Shown one piece after another: positions 1 through 8,098 of a stretch of DNA of 28,257 bases (within the stretch, counting starts at the first letter, position 1; the number at the start of each line of letters is the position of its first letter). The stretch comes from Chlamydiota bacterium (lineage in GTDB: Bacteria > Chlamydiota > Chlamydiia > Chlamydiales > Rhabdochlamydiaceae). The notes below the pieces were generated by a model. The model was not told the origin of the DNA. It made no database searches and was given only the letters and a program-made list of their open reading frames with translations. The translations under genes were made by a program, and so were the position numbers. The DNA lies in NCBI GenBank assembly GCA_016866585.1, contig VGMB01000001.1, positions 1 to 28,257 on the forward strand, given 5' to 3'.

Positions 1-560
1 ACATAGATTATACTGTAAGGCAGCCCATCGCATGGATTTATGATTACGAAAATGTAGGAATTGATAAAGAAGGTTTTTTGATTCCTATGTATCCATTTTT
101 CCCTCCCAAAAATTTGCCTGAAATTTATTTAGGATTAGCTCCTTTTGGTCAAATCCACAACTCGATGAATATCCCTACAGCTTTGTGGAATAAGCCTTTG
201 CAAGGAGATTTGGTAGATTTAGCTTTTGACATATTTAACAAGTTGCTTTTGTGCCAAAAAGATCTATTTCGTATAAAAAGAATAGATGTGTCGAAATCTA
301 GAGATCTAAGTCTTGGCAAGAGGGAGATAGTATTAGTAATCGATAACGATATATATTTGAAAGATAGAAGTGAACCCGTTACTTGTACTCATTATCTTAG
401 GTTAAGTGTTTCTAGATACTCCCAAGAATTAGGAAACTATTTGGAGTTAAGAAAACGATTGCTTGAAGAGTATTCTTTGAGTTCAGAATCTGCTATTGCA
501 CATAAAATTATTGATTTGAGACTCACAGATCTAGCATATGTGGAAGATGCGAAAAATTAG
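1..560 (+). CDS. ftsQ: FtsQ-like cell-division protein, C-terminal part (5' end outside window)
   Basis: The reading frame is open from the window edge (first whole codon at 3) to the TAG at 558-560, so this is the last about 185 residues of a longer protein. The visible part begins with a run like Y-T-V-R-Q-P-I-A, then Y-E-N-V-G-I-D-K-E-G. This is the 'R-x-P-x-A ... N ... ID-x-x-G' pattern of the FtsQ/DivIB beta domain, and the end (I-I-D-L-R-L-T-D-L-A-Y-V) resembles the final 'DLR' strand of FtsQ. FtsQ is a bitopic membrane protein that links early and late division proteins. In Chlamydia a ftsQ-like gene lies just upstream of the KH gene and miaA, as here, which supports the call. The internal TTG at 78 and ATG at 87 are not starts, because the homologous segment extends upstream of them. 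The signal anchor and POTRA domain are not visible, so the assignment rests on short motifs and synteny. Confidence 0.6.
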   Translation, partial: IDYTVRQPIAWIYDYENVGIDKEGFLIPMYPFFPPKNLPEIYLGLAPFGQIHNSMNIPTALWNKPLQGDLVDLAFDIFNKLLLCQKDLFRIKRIDVSKSRDLSLGKREIVLVIDNDIYLKDRSEPVTCTHYLRLSVSRYSQELGNYLELRKRLLEEYSLSSESAIAHKIIDLRLTDLAYVEDAKN

Positions 561-1182
561 TTGATCCATAAATAGTGTAGATCGATTTGCAATATTCCAA
601 TCCACATAAGTTGTATCATACAAATGTAAATTGGTTGATAGTAAGCTAATAGCAAAAAAATGTTCTAAATGCTATTATTTTCACTTTAAAAATCTGTCTT
701 AATTAATCTAAAAATCATTACGCTCTATGGGGATACTCGGTTTATTGATGTAATCGAGTTGTTCATGAAGCAGGCTTCTGTTGATTTAATTTAAAAAAAT
801 CAGTAAAACTAAATGCAATTTCTATCTTAGGGAACTGCAATGAACGATAAGTTCATGGGTTTCCTTTTTTAGAGTTGAGCGGACACATTCCAGGATGAAA
901 TATAGTCTTAATCTTTAAGACATCGATAAACCGATTTCTGGTTTTAAATTGTTTGTTTTTTTAAAATAATTTTACTTCTCTTTTAGAGGTGTTATTGATC
1001 TCTGAAAATACTGTTATTGGCTATCAGAATAGATAGCTTGGGTATCCAATCCCTAAAAGCCCTCGTTACATGATGTGTGTAATAATAGGCGTTAGTTTTT
1101 TATGAAGTTAAAAACTTTGAGAAAACTAGTGCCAAAACTGAGGGAATATTTATTAATATAAACAATTAAATGTAAAATACCT
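561..1182. other. Gene-poor 620-bp intergenic region
   Basis: No credible protein frame is visible on either strand. It is AT-rich and carries several inverted repeats: an 8-bp stem 647-654/670-677 followed by four T; an 8-bp stem with one G-U around 735-756; a terminator-like hairpin with T6 at 831-870 (listed separately); a perfect 7-bp stem with a 3-nt loop at 905-921; and a 7-bp stem 1094-1100/1110-1116. I do not recognise tRNA, tmRNA, RNase P, SRP or 6S RNA signatures. In Chlamydia the neighbourhood also holds an rsbV-like gene, of which I see no remnant here. It may hold an untranslated RNA ending at 870, or simply be decaying spacer. Confidence 0.5.
831..870 (+). terminator. Probable intrinsic terminator inside the gene-poor region
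   Basis: An inner 6-bp stem (840-845 with 851-856, 5-nt loop) is extended by an outer helix with small bulges (831-834 with 861-864, 835-836 with 858-859). It is followed directly by six T at 865-870. The nearest upstream gene ends 270 nt earlier, so it either ends a long ftsQ-operon trailer or an independent small RNA. Confidence 0.5.
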
Positions 1183-1413
1183 ATGAAAGATTTTATCGCC
1201 TACCTTATAAAAAATTTAGTAGACCAGCCCGATTCAGTAGATGTACAAATTATAGATGGACATCAAGGCACGATTATAGAAGTGAGAGTTTCGAATGAAG
1301 ATGTTGCAAAAGTGGTGGGGAGGCAAGGTAAAACTATAAAATCGCTAAGAACTATAGCTATGACTGTTGGCGCAAGATTTGGTAGACGAGTTCGTTTGGA
1401 GCTTGTTCATTAA
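1183..1413 (+). CDS. khpA: KH-domain RNA-binding protein (KhpA/YlqC-like)
   Basis: This 76-residue protein is essentially one type II KH domain. The diagnostic GxxG loop is G-R-Q-G at residues 46-49, in the context V-V-G-R-Q-G-K-T-I, which is the RNA-backbone-binding turn. The C-terminal G-R-R-V-R-L-E-L strand is typical of the KhpA family. KhpA proteins bind many RNAs and, in Gram-positive bacteria, partner with KhpB and affect cell division and size; the chlamydial role is not known to me. Start ATG is at 1183. The gene sits between the ftsQ-like gene and miaA, as I recall for Chlamydia, and has its own terminator just downstream (1436-1473). Length matches the family (about 75-85 aa). Confidence 0.85.
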   Translation: MKDFIAYLIKNLVDQPDSVDVQIIDGHQGTIIEVRVSNEDVAKVVGRQGKTIKSLRTIAMTVGARFGRRVRLELVH

Positions 1414-1435
1414 TTTCACCTTACGCTTCTGTAAA

Positions 1436-1473
1436 CCCAGTCCGTTAGGGCTGGGATATCTTTCTTGTTTTTG
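1436..1473 (+). terminator. Intrinsic terminator after the KH gene
   Basis: An 8-bp G+C-rich stem (1436-1443 with 1448-1455, one G-U pair) has a GTTA loop. It is followed by a T-rich tail (1456-1473) with short interruptions. It lies 23 nt after the stop codon of the KH gene, so miaA probably has its own promoter. Confidence 0.65.
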
Positions 1474-1710
1474 TTTTGAAACCATGTCTACTAGAATCTT
1501 TATGATTTAAGTTCTTATATCCTTATTTTTGATACCTGACGTTTATATTTCTCATAGCGATACAAAGTTTTTAAAAAATGTTTTTTATTAGGATTTTTTA
1601 CTATTGCTGAGGTGATGATTGCCATTTTTGACTAGCTAGTGAGAGGTTTTTTGCTGCATTATAATTTTGTAGGTTTATACTTTCTGAGAATCTTCATTTA
1701 TAGGTGCTTT

Positions 1711-2742
1711 GTGAACGCTGGATTTACTTTAGAAGAAAAAGTTGAGTTTGCTTTTTCTCAGGAAATCACCCTTCCTGCTTTGGAAAAAGACCTTTTGAAA
1801 GAGAAAAAGCCTAAGGTTATTGTTCTTTCAGGACCCACTGCTGTTGGAAAAACAAAATTATCGTTGATGATAGCTCAAGCCATAGGCGGTGAGGTTGTTT
1901 CAGCGGATTCTATGCAGATTTATAGGGGAATGGATATAGGTACAGCGAAAGTCACCAAGGAAGAACGTAGATTAGTTCCTCATCATTTGATAGATATAAG
2001 AGATGTAACTGAAAAATTTAATGTGGTCGATTTTTATTTTGAAGCACATCAAGAAATTAAGAAAATTATTGACAAAGGCGCGGTTCCAATAATTGTTGGG
2101 GGGACAGGGTTTTATATTAGAGCGTTGATCTATGGACCTCCAAGTGGTCCACCTTCGATTTCTCAAGTACGTGAAAAATTAGAGACAGAAATGCTTGAAA
2201 AAGGTTCTGAAACTCTTTATGAAAGATTGAAAAAATCTGATCCAGATTATGCAAATACTATAACTTCTAATGACAAACAAAAAATAATTAGAGGACTTGA
2301 GATTATCACGCTTACTGATCAAAAGGTCTCTAATTTTTCTAAACAGTATTCTTCTGAAATGTTGTCTTATGATTTCAGATGCTGGTTTTTACACAAATCT
2401 AGGGAGACTCTTTATCCAGCAATAGAATCCCGATGTGATTTGATGATACAAAATGGACTTGTTGACGAAGTGAAAAATTTAGAAAAAGCAGGTCTAGCAA
2501 AAAATTTAACTGCTTCTCAAGCTATAGGATATAAACAATGCTTGGATTTTTTACACAGCCCACAATCTGATCAAGACTGGAATTCATTTTTACTAGAGTT
2601 TAAACAAGCTTCAAGACGATATGCAAAGCGTCAGTTTACTTGGTTTAAAAAAGAACCATTATTTCGCTGGTTAGATATGGAATCCACAACTTTTGATCAT
2701 GCAGCGGAGTTAATTATTCAAGATTACGAGGAAAGTTTTTGA
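1711..2742 (+). CDS. miaA: tRNA dimethylallyltransferase MiaA
   Basis: MiaA transfers a dimethylallyl group to N6 of A37 in tRNAs that read UNN codons. With the chosen GTG start at 1711 the protein has 343 residues, near the family length. The P-loop is G-P-T-A-V-G-K-T at 41-48, followed by the family motifs S-A-D-S-M-Q-I-Y-R (substrate-binding Asp), P-H-H-L-I-D, and I-I-V-G-G-T-G-F-Y-I-R. The C-terminal part has A-S-Q-A-I-G-Y-K and the R-R-Y-A-K-R-Q-x-T-W-F run that contacts tRNA. The frame stays open to a GTG at 1639, but the extra 24 residues are hydrophobic and unlike MiaA. The GTG at 1711 has AGG at 1702-1704 before it, and no ATG is available upstream of the P-loop. Synteny with chlamydial miaA supports the call; only the exact start is uncertain. 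Confidence 0.93.
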   Translation: MNAGFTLEEKVEFAFSQEITLPALEKDLLKEKKPKVIVLSGPTAVGKTKLSLMIAQAIGGEVVSADSMQIYRGMDIGTAKVTKEERRLVPHHLIDIRDVTEKFNVVDFYFEAHQEIKKIIDKGAVPIIVGGTGFYIRALIYGPPSGPPSISQVREKLETEMLEKGSETLYERLKKSDPDYANTITSNDKQKIIRGLEIITLTDQKVSNFSKQYSSEMLSYDFRCWFLHKSRETLYPAIESRCDLMIQNGLVDEVKNLEKAGLAKNLTASQAIGYKQCLDFLHSPQSDQDWNSFLLEFKQASRRYAKRQFTWFKKEPLFRWLDMESTTFDHAAELIIQDYEESF

Positions 2743-2973
2743 TGTCTGTACTTTTTAACTCGTTTTCTTCAATGAAAAGTGATCTAAAAAGATATGAGCA
2801 ATTTCACTGTTTTATCTATGGTTTTTCTTTTTTTTTAATCCATGTATGATTTTTCATATTTCCTACTCTAAGTAGCCATAGGGGAATTTGCTTTTCATTA
2901 AACATCAATTGGTCTAAAATTAATACGATTAAACTTTTTTTTACTACTAACACAACTTTGATAAACACGTACT

Positions 2974-4653
2974 ATGAACTCAGATCAAAATCATCTTAAT
3001 GAACAAGCGAAAAATGAAACAATTGAGAACGCTGTTGAACCGTCGTTTGAGGACATTTTTACTAAAAATGAATCGTTAGACGAAACTACTGAAAAAAAAC
3101 AAAGGCCCAAAGAGGCTTCTGTTGCATTTAGAGATTTATTAAACAAAATAGATTCTCTGGATAACGTTGAAGAAAAAATATCATCTTGTATTCAATTCAT
3201 GAAACACAGTCTAGCAGATTCGATTGTGCCAAAATTCAGAGATTTTTGGGATGCGAGAAAGTATTGCCTGCCATTGTTCAAAGATCAAATGGCTGTAAAA
3301 ATTAGGTCTGAACTTTGGCAAGAGTATGTCGATCTTTCGACGGAGGCTAGAAGACTTAAAGATGTTCTTGATGAGCAGTCTGCTTTTGCTTTTGAGCAAA
3401 TAGAGCTTGCAATACAAGCTCTAATAAAAGATCTAGAAGATTATAACAGCAGTTTAGAGGCTGTAGTTCCTGTTGATATTCCAACCACATGTTCAACGCT
3501 TCTCCCATCAAAAGATAAATATGCTTTGATTCAAAGTAATTTGCAGTTGCTTAATGTTTTTGCTTCTAGAGTAAATTCTCTTAGAAAAGAAGTTATAAGA
3601 ACTGAGATGAGGATAAAAAATAAAAACAAACTTTTTGAAAAATTATCGGCAGCCGGAGATTTAGTATTCCCAAAAAGGAAGTCTTTCATAAAAGAAATCT
3701 CTGAAATGTTTGTAGCTGATGTAGATTCATTTATGAGTAAATACTTTCATGAAGATGTTCAGAACACTCAACCACTTCATGTTTTGAGAGAAGAAATTAA
3801 ATCTTTGCAGAATATTGCTAAAATTCTAACGATAAATGCTCAGTCCTTTACTAGTACAAGACTAAAACTTAGTCAATGTTGGGATATGCTTAAAGTATGG
3901 GAAAAAGAAAGGAAAAAGGAAATCTCTCATAAAAAACAAGTAATTCGACAAAATTATGAGGTTGTTCATTCTAAAATTAAAGAGTTCGAGCAGTTCTGTC
4001 TTGATTCTCCTTCTTTTTCTGATGCAACAAAGCAGTTTGAAGAAGTTCTTGCATTTATGAAAACTATTGAACTTAGTTTTTCTGAACAAAAATCTTTAAA
4101 AGATGAATTGTTTAAAGCTCGTAAGCCAGTTTGGGATAAAGAAAAAGAAAAACAGATTGAAAAAGAGCTCAAAGAAAAAGAAGCCCTTAATTTAAAAAGA
4201 AAACAAGTTGAAGATTTTAAAAATTCATTAGAATCTTTAATTACATCTCACAGTTCAATCGAATTGGATGATTTGATTCAAAAACGTCAAGAGATGCATG
4301 AACAAATGGGTTCTTTGACTGTTTCTAAATCTGAAAAGATGTTATTTGAAAAATTGTTTAAACAATTAAGAGATGTTATAGATGAAAGAAAAAGTGAGAA
4401 ACTAATGACTCTTTCTGATACCGACAGGCAAAAGTTAGATGATTTAGTTACTTTACTTGAAGAAAGAAAAGTCCGAAGAAACGAAATAAGATCTCAGATC
4501 GAGTCTTATAGAAAAATATTGGGTGGATCGGGTTTCGATTTTGAAAAAGCAATGATGTACAGAGAACTTATTGAAGCAGAAAAAGTAAGCCTCGATAAGG
4601 TTAATACTTCGATTCAAGAGCTAGAAGAAAAAGTAGCCGAAATCGAAGGGTAG
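2974..4653 (+). CDS. Large alpha-helical coiled-coil protein, unknown function
   Basis: This is a 559-residue soluble protein with no signal peptide or membrane segment visible. After a charged, probably disordered N-terminus (about 1-45) it is almost wholly helical, rich in Lys, Glu, Leu and Ser. It has long heptad-like stretches, notably about 300-480 (many K-E-K-E-K runs) and 485-555. I recognise no catalytic motif. Position suggests it is the counterpart of the hypothetical protein that lies between miaA and the iojap/RsfS gene in Chlamydia (CT768 by my recollection). It starts a dense + strand cluster: the next gene begins 5 nt after its stop and uses an AAGGG ribosome-binding site inside this gene's last codons. 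A structural or scaffold role is possible but not shown. Confidence 0.8.
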   Translation: MNSDQNHLNEQAKNETIENAVEPSFEDIFTKNESLDETTEKKQRPKEASVAFRDLLNKIDSLDNVEEKISSCIQFMKHSLADSIVPKFRDFWDARKYCLPLFKDQMAVKIRSELWQEYVDLSTEARRLKDVLDEQSAFAFEQIELAIQALIKDLEDYNSSLEAVVPVDIPTTCSTLLPSKDKYALIQSNLQLLNVFASRVNSLRKEVIRTEMRIKNKNKLFEKLSAAGDLVFPKRKSFIKEISEMFVADVDSFMSKYFHEDVQNTQPLHVLREEIKSLQNIAKILTINAQSFTSTRLKLSQCWDMLKVWEKERKKEISHKKQVIRQNYEVVHSKIKEFEQFCLDSPSFSDATKQFEEVLAFMKTIELSFSEQKSLKDELFKARKPVWDKEKEKQIEKELKEKEALNLKRKQVEDFKNSLESLITSHSSIELDDLIQKRQEMHEQMGSLTVSKSEKMLFEKLFKQLRDVIDERKSEKLMTLSDTDRQKLDDLVTLLEERKVRRNEIRSQIESYRKILGGSGFDFEKAMMYRELIEAEKVSLDKVNTSIQELEEKVAEIEG

Positions 4654-4658
4654 TAGCT

Positions 4659-5300
4659 TTGCAATTCTATGTGTTCGACTTAGATCATACACTCGTAAAA
4701 AATAATAGTAGCTTTGCTTTTTGTATCTTTTTGTACAAAAAGCAAGTTATTTCATTTCACTCTTTAATAAAATCAGTTTGCTTTTACATACGGTTTCGTT
4801 TTATGAAGCTTGATTTAAAGACGCTTCACGAGAAAGTATTTGATTCGATTTTAAAGGGCCTTTCTATTCATACACTACAAAGCCATGTTGAAAGTTTTTT
4901 AGATGATTGGTTGATAAATGATATTTATTTACCTTCATTTTCTGAGCTTCGAAGGGCTCAACATCTAGGTTATTATACTGTAATTTTATCTAATTCTCCG
5001 AGTTTTTTAGTTGAAAGAATAGCGTTAAGATTGGGTGTTTCAGATTGCCAGTCTACCGAGTATGAGGTTGACAAAGAAGGGGCTTTATGTCACATTTCGC
5101 ATATAATGGACGGTGAAGATAAAGCTGCTTATATGGCGTATCTTTTGACAAGATTAGGAGAAGGTGAAAATCATGTGGTAGCTTTTTCAGATAGCTACTC
5201 TGACTTGCCTCTTTTACTATGCGCAGAGTCTGCTGTTGTAGTAAATCCAGATAGAAGGTTAAAAAAGGTTGCTCTTAAATTTAATTGGCCAAAATTATAA
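4659..5300 (+). CDS. HAD-superfamily hydrolase, subfamily IB phosphatase-like
   Basis: This 213-residue protein has all HAD motifs. Motif I is F-D-L-D-H-T-L (nucleophile D7, acid D9), motif II is I-L-S-N-S (S111), the motif III Lys is in E-D-K-A-A (K155), and motif IV is F-S-D-S-Y-S-D-L-P-L-L (D178, D182). A helical cap between motifs I and II (about 20-95) with the spacing of phosphoserine-phosphatase-like IB enzymes suggests a small phosphomonoester substrate, not identifiable from sequence. The start is TTG at 4659: motif I begins at residue 6, no ATG lies upstream, and AAGGG at 4646-4650 is well placed. It is probably translated in coupling with the preceding coiled-coil gene. The stop is followed at once by nadD, so a nucleotide-related role is conceivable, by location only. 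Confidence 0.85.
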   Translation: MQFYVFDLDHTLVKNNSSFAFCIFLYKKQVISFHSLIKSVCFYIRFRFMKLDLKTLHEKVFDSILKGLSIHTLQSHVESFLDDWLINDIYLPSFSELRRAQHLGYYTVILSNSPSFLVERIALRLGVSDCQSTEYEVDKEGALCHISHIMDGEDKAAYMAYLLTRLGEGENHVVAFSDSYSDLPLLLCAESAVVVNPDRRLKKVALKFNWPKL

Positions 5301-5303
5301 TTG

Positions 5304-5918
5304 ATGAAAAAAAAGTCGATAGGTTTTTTTGGGGGTAGTTTTGATCCAATACATATTGGACATTTACACCTTGCCATCTCCTTATCCGAATTATGTGGGC
5401 TTGATCAGGTTATATTCTGTCCCGCATTTGTATCTCCTTTTAAACTCGATAAGCGTCCGCATGCCTCCACTTTACATAGAGCTGAGATGGTTGAAATTGC
5501 CATAAGATCTATTCCTAATTTTGTTTTTTGCGATTATGAACTAAAAGAGGATTCTCCTTCGTATACTTATGATACCATTCAATATTTGAATGATAAATAT
5601 AGTCAGCAAAAGCAAAATGTGGAAATTAGGCTTATTCTAGGAGACGATGCTTTGCCGGGTATCCATAAATGGAAAAATATAGATCAACTTCTCCAAGTAG
5701 CCAAGCCTCTGGTAGGTACTAGGTGTAACTCAATAGAAGTTTCAAATTTACTTTCCAGTTCTTCAAAAGATGTATTGAAAAATAATTTAATTGATATTCC
5801 TGTTCTTGACATAAGTAGCACTTTGTTAAGAGATAGAATAAAAAAAGGATTGTATTGTCAACACTTGATACCAAACGTGGTATTAGAGTACATAATTCAA
5901 AAACAACTTTATCAATGA
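5304..5918 (+). CDS. nadD: Nicotinate-nucleotide adenylyltransferase NadD
   Basis: NadD adenylates nicotinate mononucleotide with ATP to deamido-NAD. The 204-residue protein has the nucleotidyltransferase signature G-G-S-F-D-P-I-H-I-G-H at residues 10-20 (HxGH at 17-20) and the second ATP-binding motif I-S-S-T-x-x-R at about 170-176. R-x-E-M and G-D-D-A-L elements are in their usual places. ATG at 5304 is preferred over the TTG at 5301, since NadD proteins start 4-6 residues before the G-x-F-G-G-S-F strand. The gene starts 3 nt after the HAD stop and is followed by rsfS, the nadD-rsfS pairing seen in many bacteria. As I recall, Chlamydiaceae do not make NAD through NadD and import it, so its presence is a marker of a less reduced lineage. 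No frame damage is seen. Confidence 0.93.
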   Translation: MKKKSIGFFGGSFDPIHIGHLHLAISLSELCGLDQVIFCPAFVSPFKLDKRPHASTLHRAEMVEIAIRSIPNFVFCDYELKEDSPSYTYDTIQYLNDKYSQQKQNVEIRLILGDDALPGIHKWKNIDQLLQVAKPLVGTRCNSIEVSNLLSSSSKDVLKNNLIDIPVLDISSTLLRDRIKKGLYCQHLIPNVVLEYIIQKQLYQ

Positions 5919-5925
5919 GAAGCTA

Positions 5926-6333
5926 ATGAAAAGAAACGATCAATTCATTCTTAACCTTATAGCTCAAACTATTTATGATAAAAAAGGTATGAATATTCTT
6001 GTACTGGATGTAAGGAAGTTCTCTTCCTTGACGGACTATGTAATAATAGCCGAAGGATCTGTAAATAAACATGTTACAGGAATCGCTCATGCTGTTATTC
6101 AAGCTCTCAAAGTACACGAAATTTCACCTAAACATCACGAAGGATTGGCCGTCGGAGATTGGGTTGTTCTTGATTATATGCAGTTTATGGTTCATCTTCT
6201 TACTCCAGCTGTTAGAGAAAAATATTACCTTGAAGAGCTTTGGAGAGATGCCGATATAGTCGACGTTTCTATAGACATATCCTCCTCTAGGACTGTTGCT
6301 TATGTAGGCGCTGAAAATAGCGTTTCATTCTAA
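5926..6333 (+). CDS. rsfS: Ribosomal silencing factor RsfS (iojap family)
   Basis: RsfS binds ribosomal protein uL14 on the large subunit and blocks subunit joining during starvation. The 135-residue protein shows the family landmarks: L-D-V-R-x-F-S-S-L-T-D-Y near 25-36, a V-N-K-H-V-x-x-I-A segment, the G-L-A-V-G-D-W-V-V-L-D-Y strand, and the E-K-Y-Y-L-E-E-L-W-R-D-A motif (uL14-binding face) near 106-117. The C-terminal about 15 residues extend past the usual end. Start ATG 5926 is 7 nt after nadD with only a weak purine-rich site, which suggests coupling to nadD. The iojap gene lies just before fabF in Chlamydia as well. Confidence 0.93.
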   Translation: MKRNDQFILNLIAQTIYDKKGMNILVLDVRKFSSLTDYVIIAEGSVNKHVTGIAHAVIQALKVHEISPKHHEGLAVGDWVVLDYMQFMVHLLTPAVREKYYLEELWRDADIVDVSIDISSSRTVAYVGAENSVSF

Positions 6334-6416
6334 AAATACCTTGATGCTTATAGAGGGAAAGGGATTGCGGAATTATTCGTTATAAAGTATTCTGTGATCC
6401 TATTTATTGAGGGATT

Positions 6417-7673
6417 ATGAAGAAAAAGCGAATAGTAGTTACCGGAATGGGGATATCCTCTTGTTTTGGTACTGATGTTGAAGAGTTTTACAATAAGCTT
6501 CTAGCTGGGACAAGTGGTATTGTACCTATTTCTAATTTTCCGTGTGAAGATTATCCTACTAGGTTTGCAGGAGAAATAAAAGATTTTGATACAGGTATCT
6601 ATCTTGATAAAAAACAAGCAAGAAGAGTGGATCCCTACATTAGATTTGCTATTGTTGCAGGAAAAAAAGCATTAGAGATGAGTAACCTAACAGGTGATGC
6701 TTTTGAAGCTTTAGATAAAACTAGAGCGGGTGTCTTAGTTGGATCTGGCATGGGCGGAATGAATGTTTATGCTGATGGGGTTGAGACTCTTGTAACAAAA
6801 GGCTTCAAAAGATTAACTCCATTTTTCGTGCCTTTTATAATAACCAATATGGCTGGAGCTTTGCTCGCTATCGATCTCGGTTTTATGGGGCCTAATTATT
6901 CTATTTCTACTGCATGCGCAACAGCTAATAATTGTATATTTTCCGCAGCTCAGCATATTCGTAATGGAGAAGCTGATCTTATGATTTGCGGTGGTTCTGA
7001 AGCTGCTGTATTACCTATCGGACTTGCTGGTTTTGTTGCTTGTAAAGCTTTGTCTGAAAGAAATGAAGACCCTTCTAAGGCTTCGCGTCCTTGGGATAAA
7101 AATAGAGATGGCTTTGTGATGGGTGAAGGAGCAGGAGTTCTTGTTCTGGAAAGCCTTGAGCATGCTTTGAAGAGAGGCGCTCCAATTTACGCAGAGTACC
7201 TTGGTGGTGGTGTATCTTGTGATGCTAACCACATGACAGATCCAAGACCAGATGGACTTGGTGTTAAGCTGTGTATTGAAGCCGCATTACGTGATGCTCA
7301 GATAGAAAAAGAACGCATTAACTATGTTAACGCACATGCGACCTCTACCCTAGCTGGAGACTTAGCTGAAATTAATGCATTGAGATCTGCTTTCGGAGAT
7401 CATTTGAAAAATGTAAAAATCAATGCCACAAAGTCTATGATAGGTCATTGCCTCGGTGCAGCAGGTGGATTAGAAGCTGTTGCTACAATTCAGGCAATTC
7501 GTACTGGTATGTTGCATCCAACAATAAATCTTGATGATCCAGAAGATGCTGTTAAAGATTTAGATCTAGTTCCTAATGTTGCAAAACCTTTGGATATAAA
7601 CGCTGCTCTATCGAATTCATTTGGATTCGGAGGACATAATTCAACACTCATATTTGCTCCGTATACACCATGA
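6417..7673 (+). CDS. fabF: Beta-ketoacyl-ACP synthase II FabF
   Basis: FabF elongates acyl-ACP with malonyl-ACP in type II fatty-acid synthesis. The 418-residue protein has the complete thiolase-fold active site: C167 in S-T-A-C-A-T-A, H307 in N-A-H-A-T-S-T, and K339 with H344 in T-K-S-M-I-G-H-C-L-G-A-A-G-G. The C-terminal N-S-F-G-F-G-G-H-N motif is also present. Length is normal. The ribosome-binding site GAGGG (6409-6413) is close to the ATG. The gene starts an operon with the Nudix gene, which overlaps its stop by 4 nt (ATGA). FabF next to this Nudix hydrolase is the order I recall in Chlamydia. Confidence 0.96.
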   Translation: MKKKRIVVTGMGISSCFGTDVEEFYNKLLAGTSGIVPISNFPCEDYPTRFAGEIKDFDTGIYLDKKQARRVDPYIRFAIVAGKKALEMSNLTGDAFEALDKTRAGVLVGSGMGGMNVYADGVETLVTKGFKRLTPFFVPFIITNMAGALLAIDLGFMGPNYSISTACATANNCIFSAAQHIRNGEADLMICGGSEAAVLPIGLAGFVACKALSERNEDPSKASRPWDKNRDGFVMGEGAGVLVLESLEHALKRGAPIYAEYLGGGVSCDANHMTDPRPDGLGVKLCIEAALRDAQIEKERINYVNAHATSTLAGDLAEINALRSAFGDHLKNVKINATKSMIGHCLGAAGGLEAVATIQAIRTGMLHPTINLDDPEDAVKDLDLVPNVAKPLDINAALSNSFGFGGHNSTLIFAPYTP

Positions 7674-8086
7674 TTAGAGACGCATCGTTTGGAATTATTC
7701 CACTCTCCGAGATAGAAGGAGAGTGGAAGGTATTACTGATTTTTCATAGAAACGGTAATCATTGGGGCTTCCCCAAAGGCCACAAAGACGGAAATGAAAC
7801 TGATTTTCAAGCTGCCTGCCGTGAGCTTATGGAAGAGACTGGGCTTCAGGTTTACACATGCTTGAAGGAAGATCCTTTTGTTGAGAAGTTTAAGTTCAGA
7901 CGTATGAAGGATTGGATTGAGAAAACTGTTTCGTATTTTCCTGCTGTTGTAACTGGAACAATTAAGATACAGCCCGAAGAAATAAGAGAAGCTAGATGGT
8001 TTACGTTTGATCAAGCTTTAAAAAGATTAACATTTGAAGAAGCTAGATCCATTTGTAGACAAGTAAGAGAAATGATCCAAAAGTGA
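7670..8086 (+). CDS. Nudix hydrolase, probable diadenosine tetraphosphatase (Ap4A hydrolase)
   Basis: This 138-residue protein has a perfect Nudix box (GX5EX7REUXEEXGU): G-H-K-D-G-N-E at the start, then R-E-L-M-E-E-T-G-L, within residues about 36-58. The preceding W-G-F-P-K-G-H is the usual strand of Ap4A-type Nudix enzymes. These use metal to cleave Ap4A asymmetrically to ATP and AMP, clearing a stress-linked dinucleotide. The Chlamydia protein in the same position after fabF (CT771 by memory) has been studied as an Ap4A hydrolase, so the substrate call is by synteny and box context. The ATG overlaps the fabF stop by 4 nt, which implies translational coupling. Confidence 0.88.
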   Translation: MIRDASFGIIPLSEIEGEWKVLLIFHRNGNHWGFPKGHKDGNETDFQAACRELMEETGLQVYTCLKEDPFVEKFKFRRMKDWIEKTVSYFPAVVTGTIKIQPEEIREARWFTFDQALKRLTFEEARSICRQVREMIQK

Positions 8087-8098
8087 TTAGTTAACAAT

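Noticed and set aside
1639..1710. N-terminal extension of MiaA from a GTG at 1639
   Set aside because: The 24 extra residues are hydrophobic and unlike MiaA, and a GTG at 1711 has a better-placed AGG.
2773..2850. 25-codon frame between miaA and the coiled-coil gene
   Set aside because: It has no ribosome-binding site, low-complexity Phe-rich translation, and nothing to support expression.
7733..8014. Minus-strand open frame of 93 codons opposite the Nudix gene
   Set aside because: It lies wholly opposite a clear Nudix hydrolase and shows no motif or ribosome-binding site; a coding shadow.
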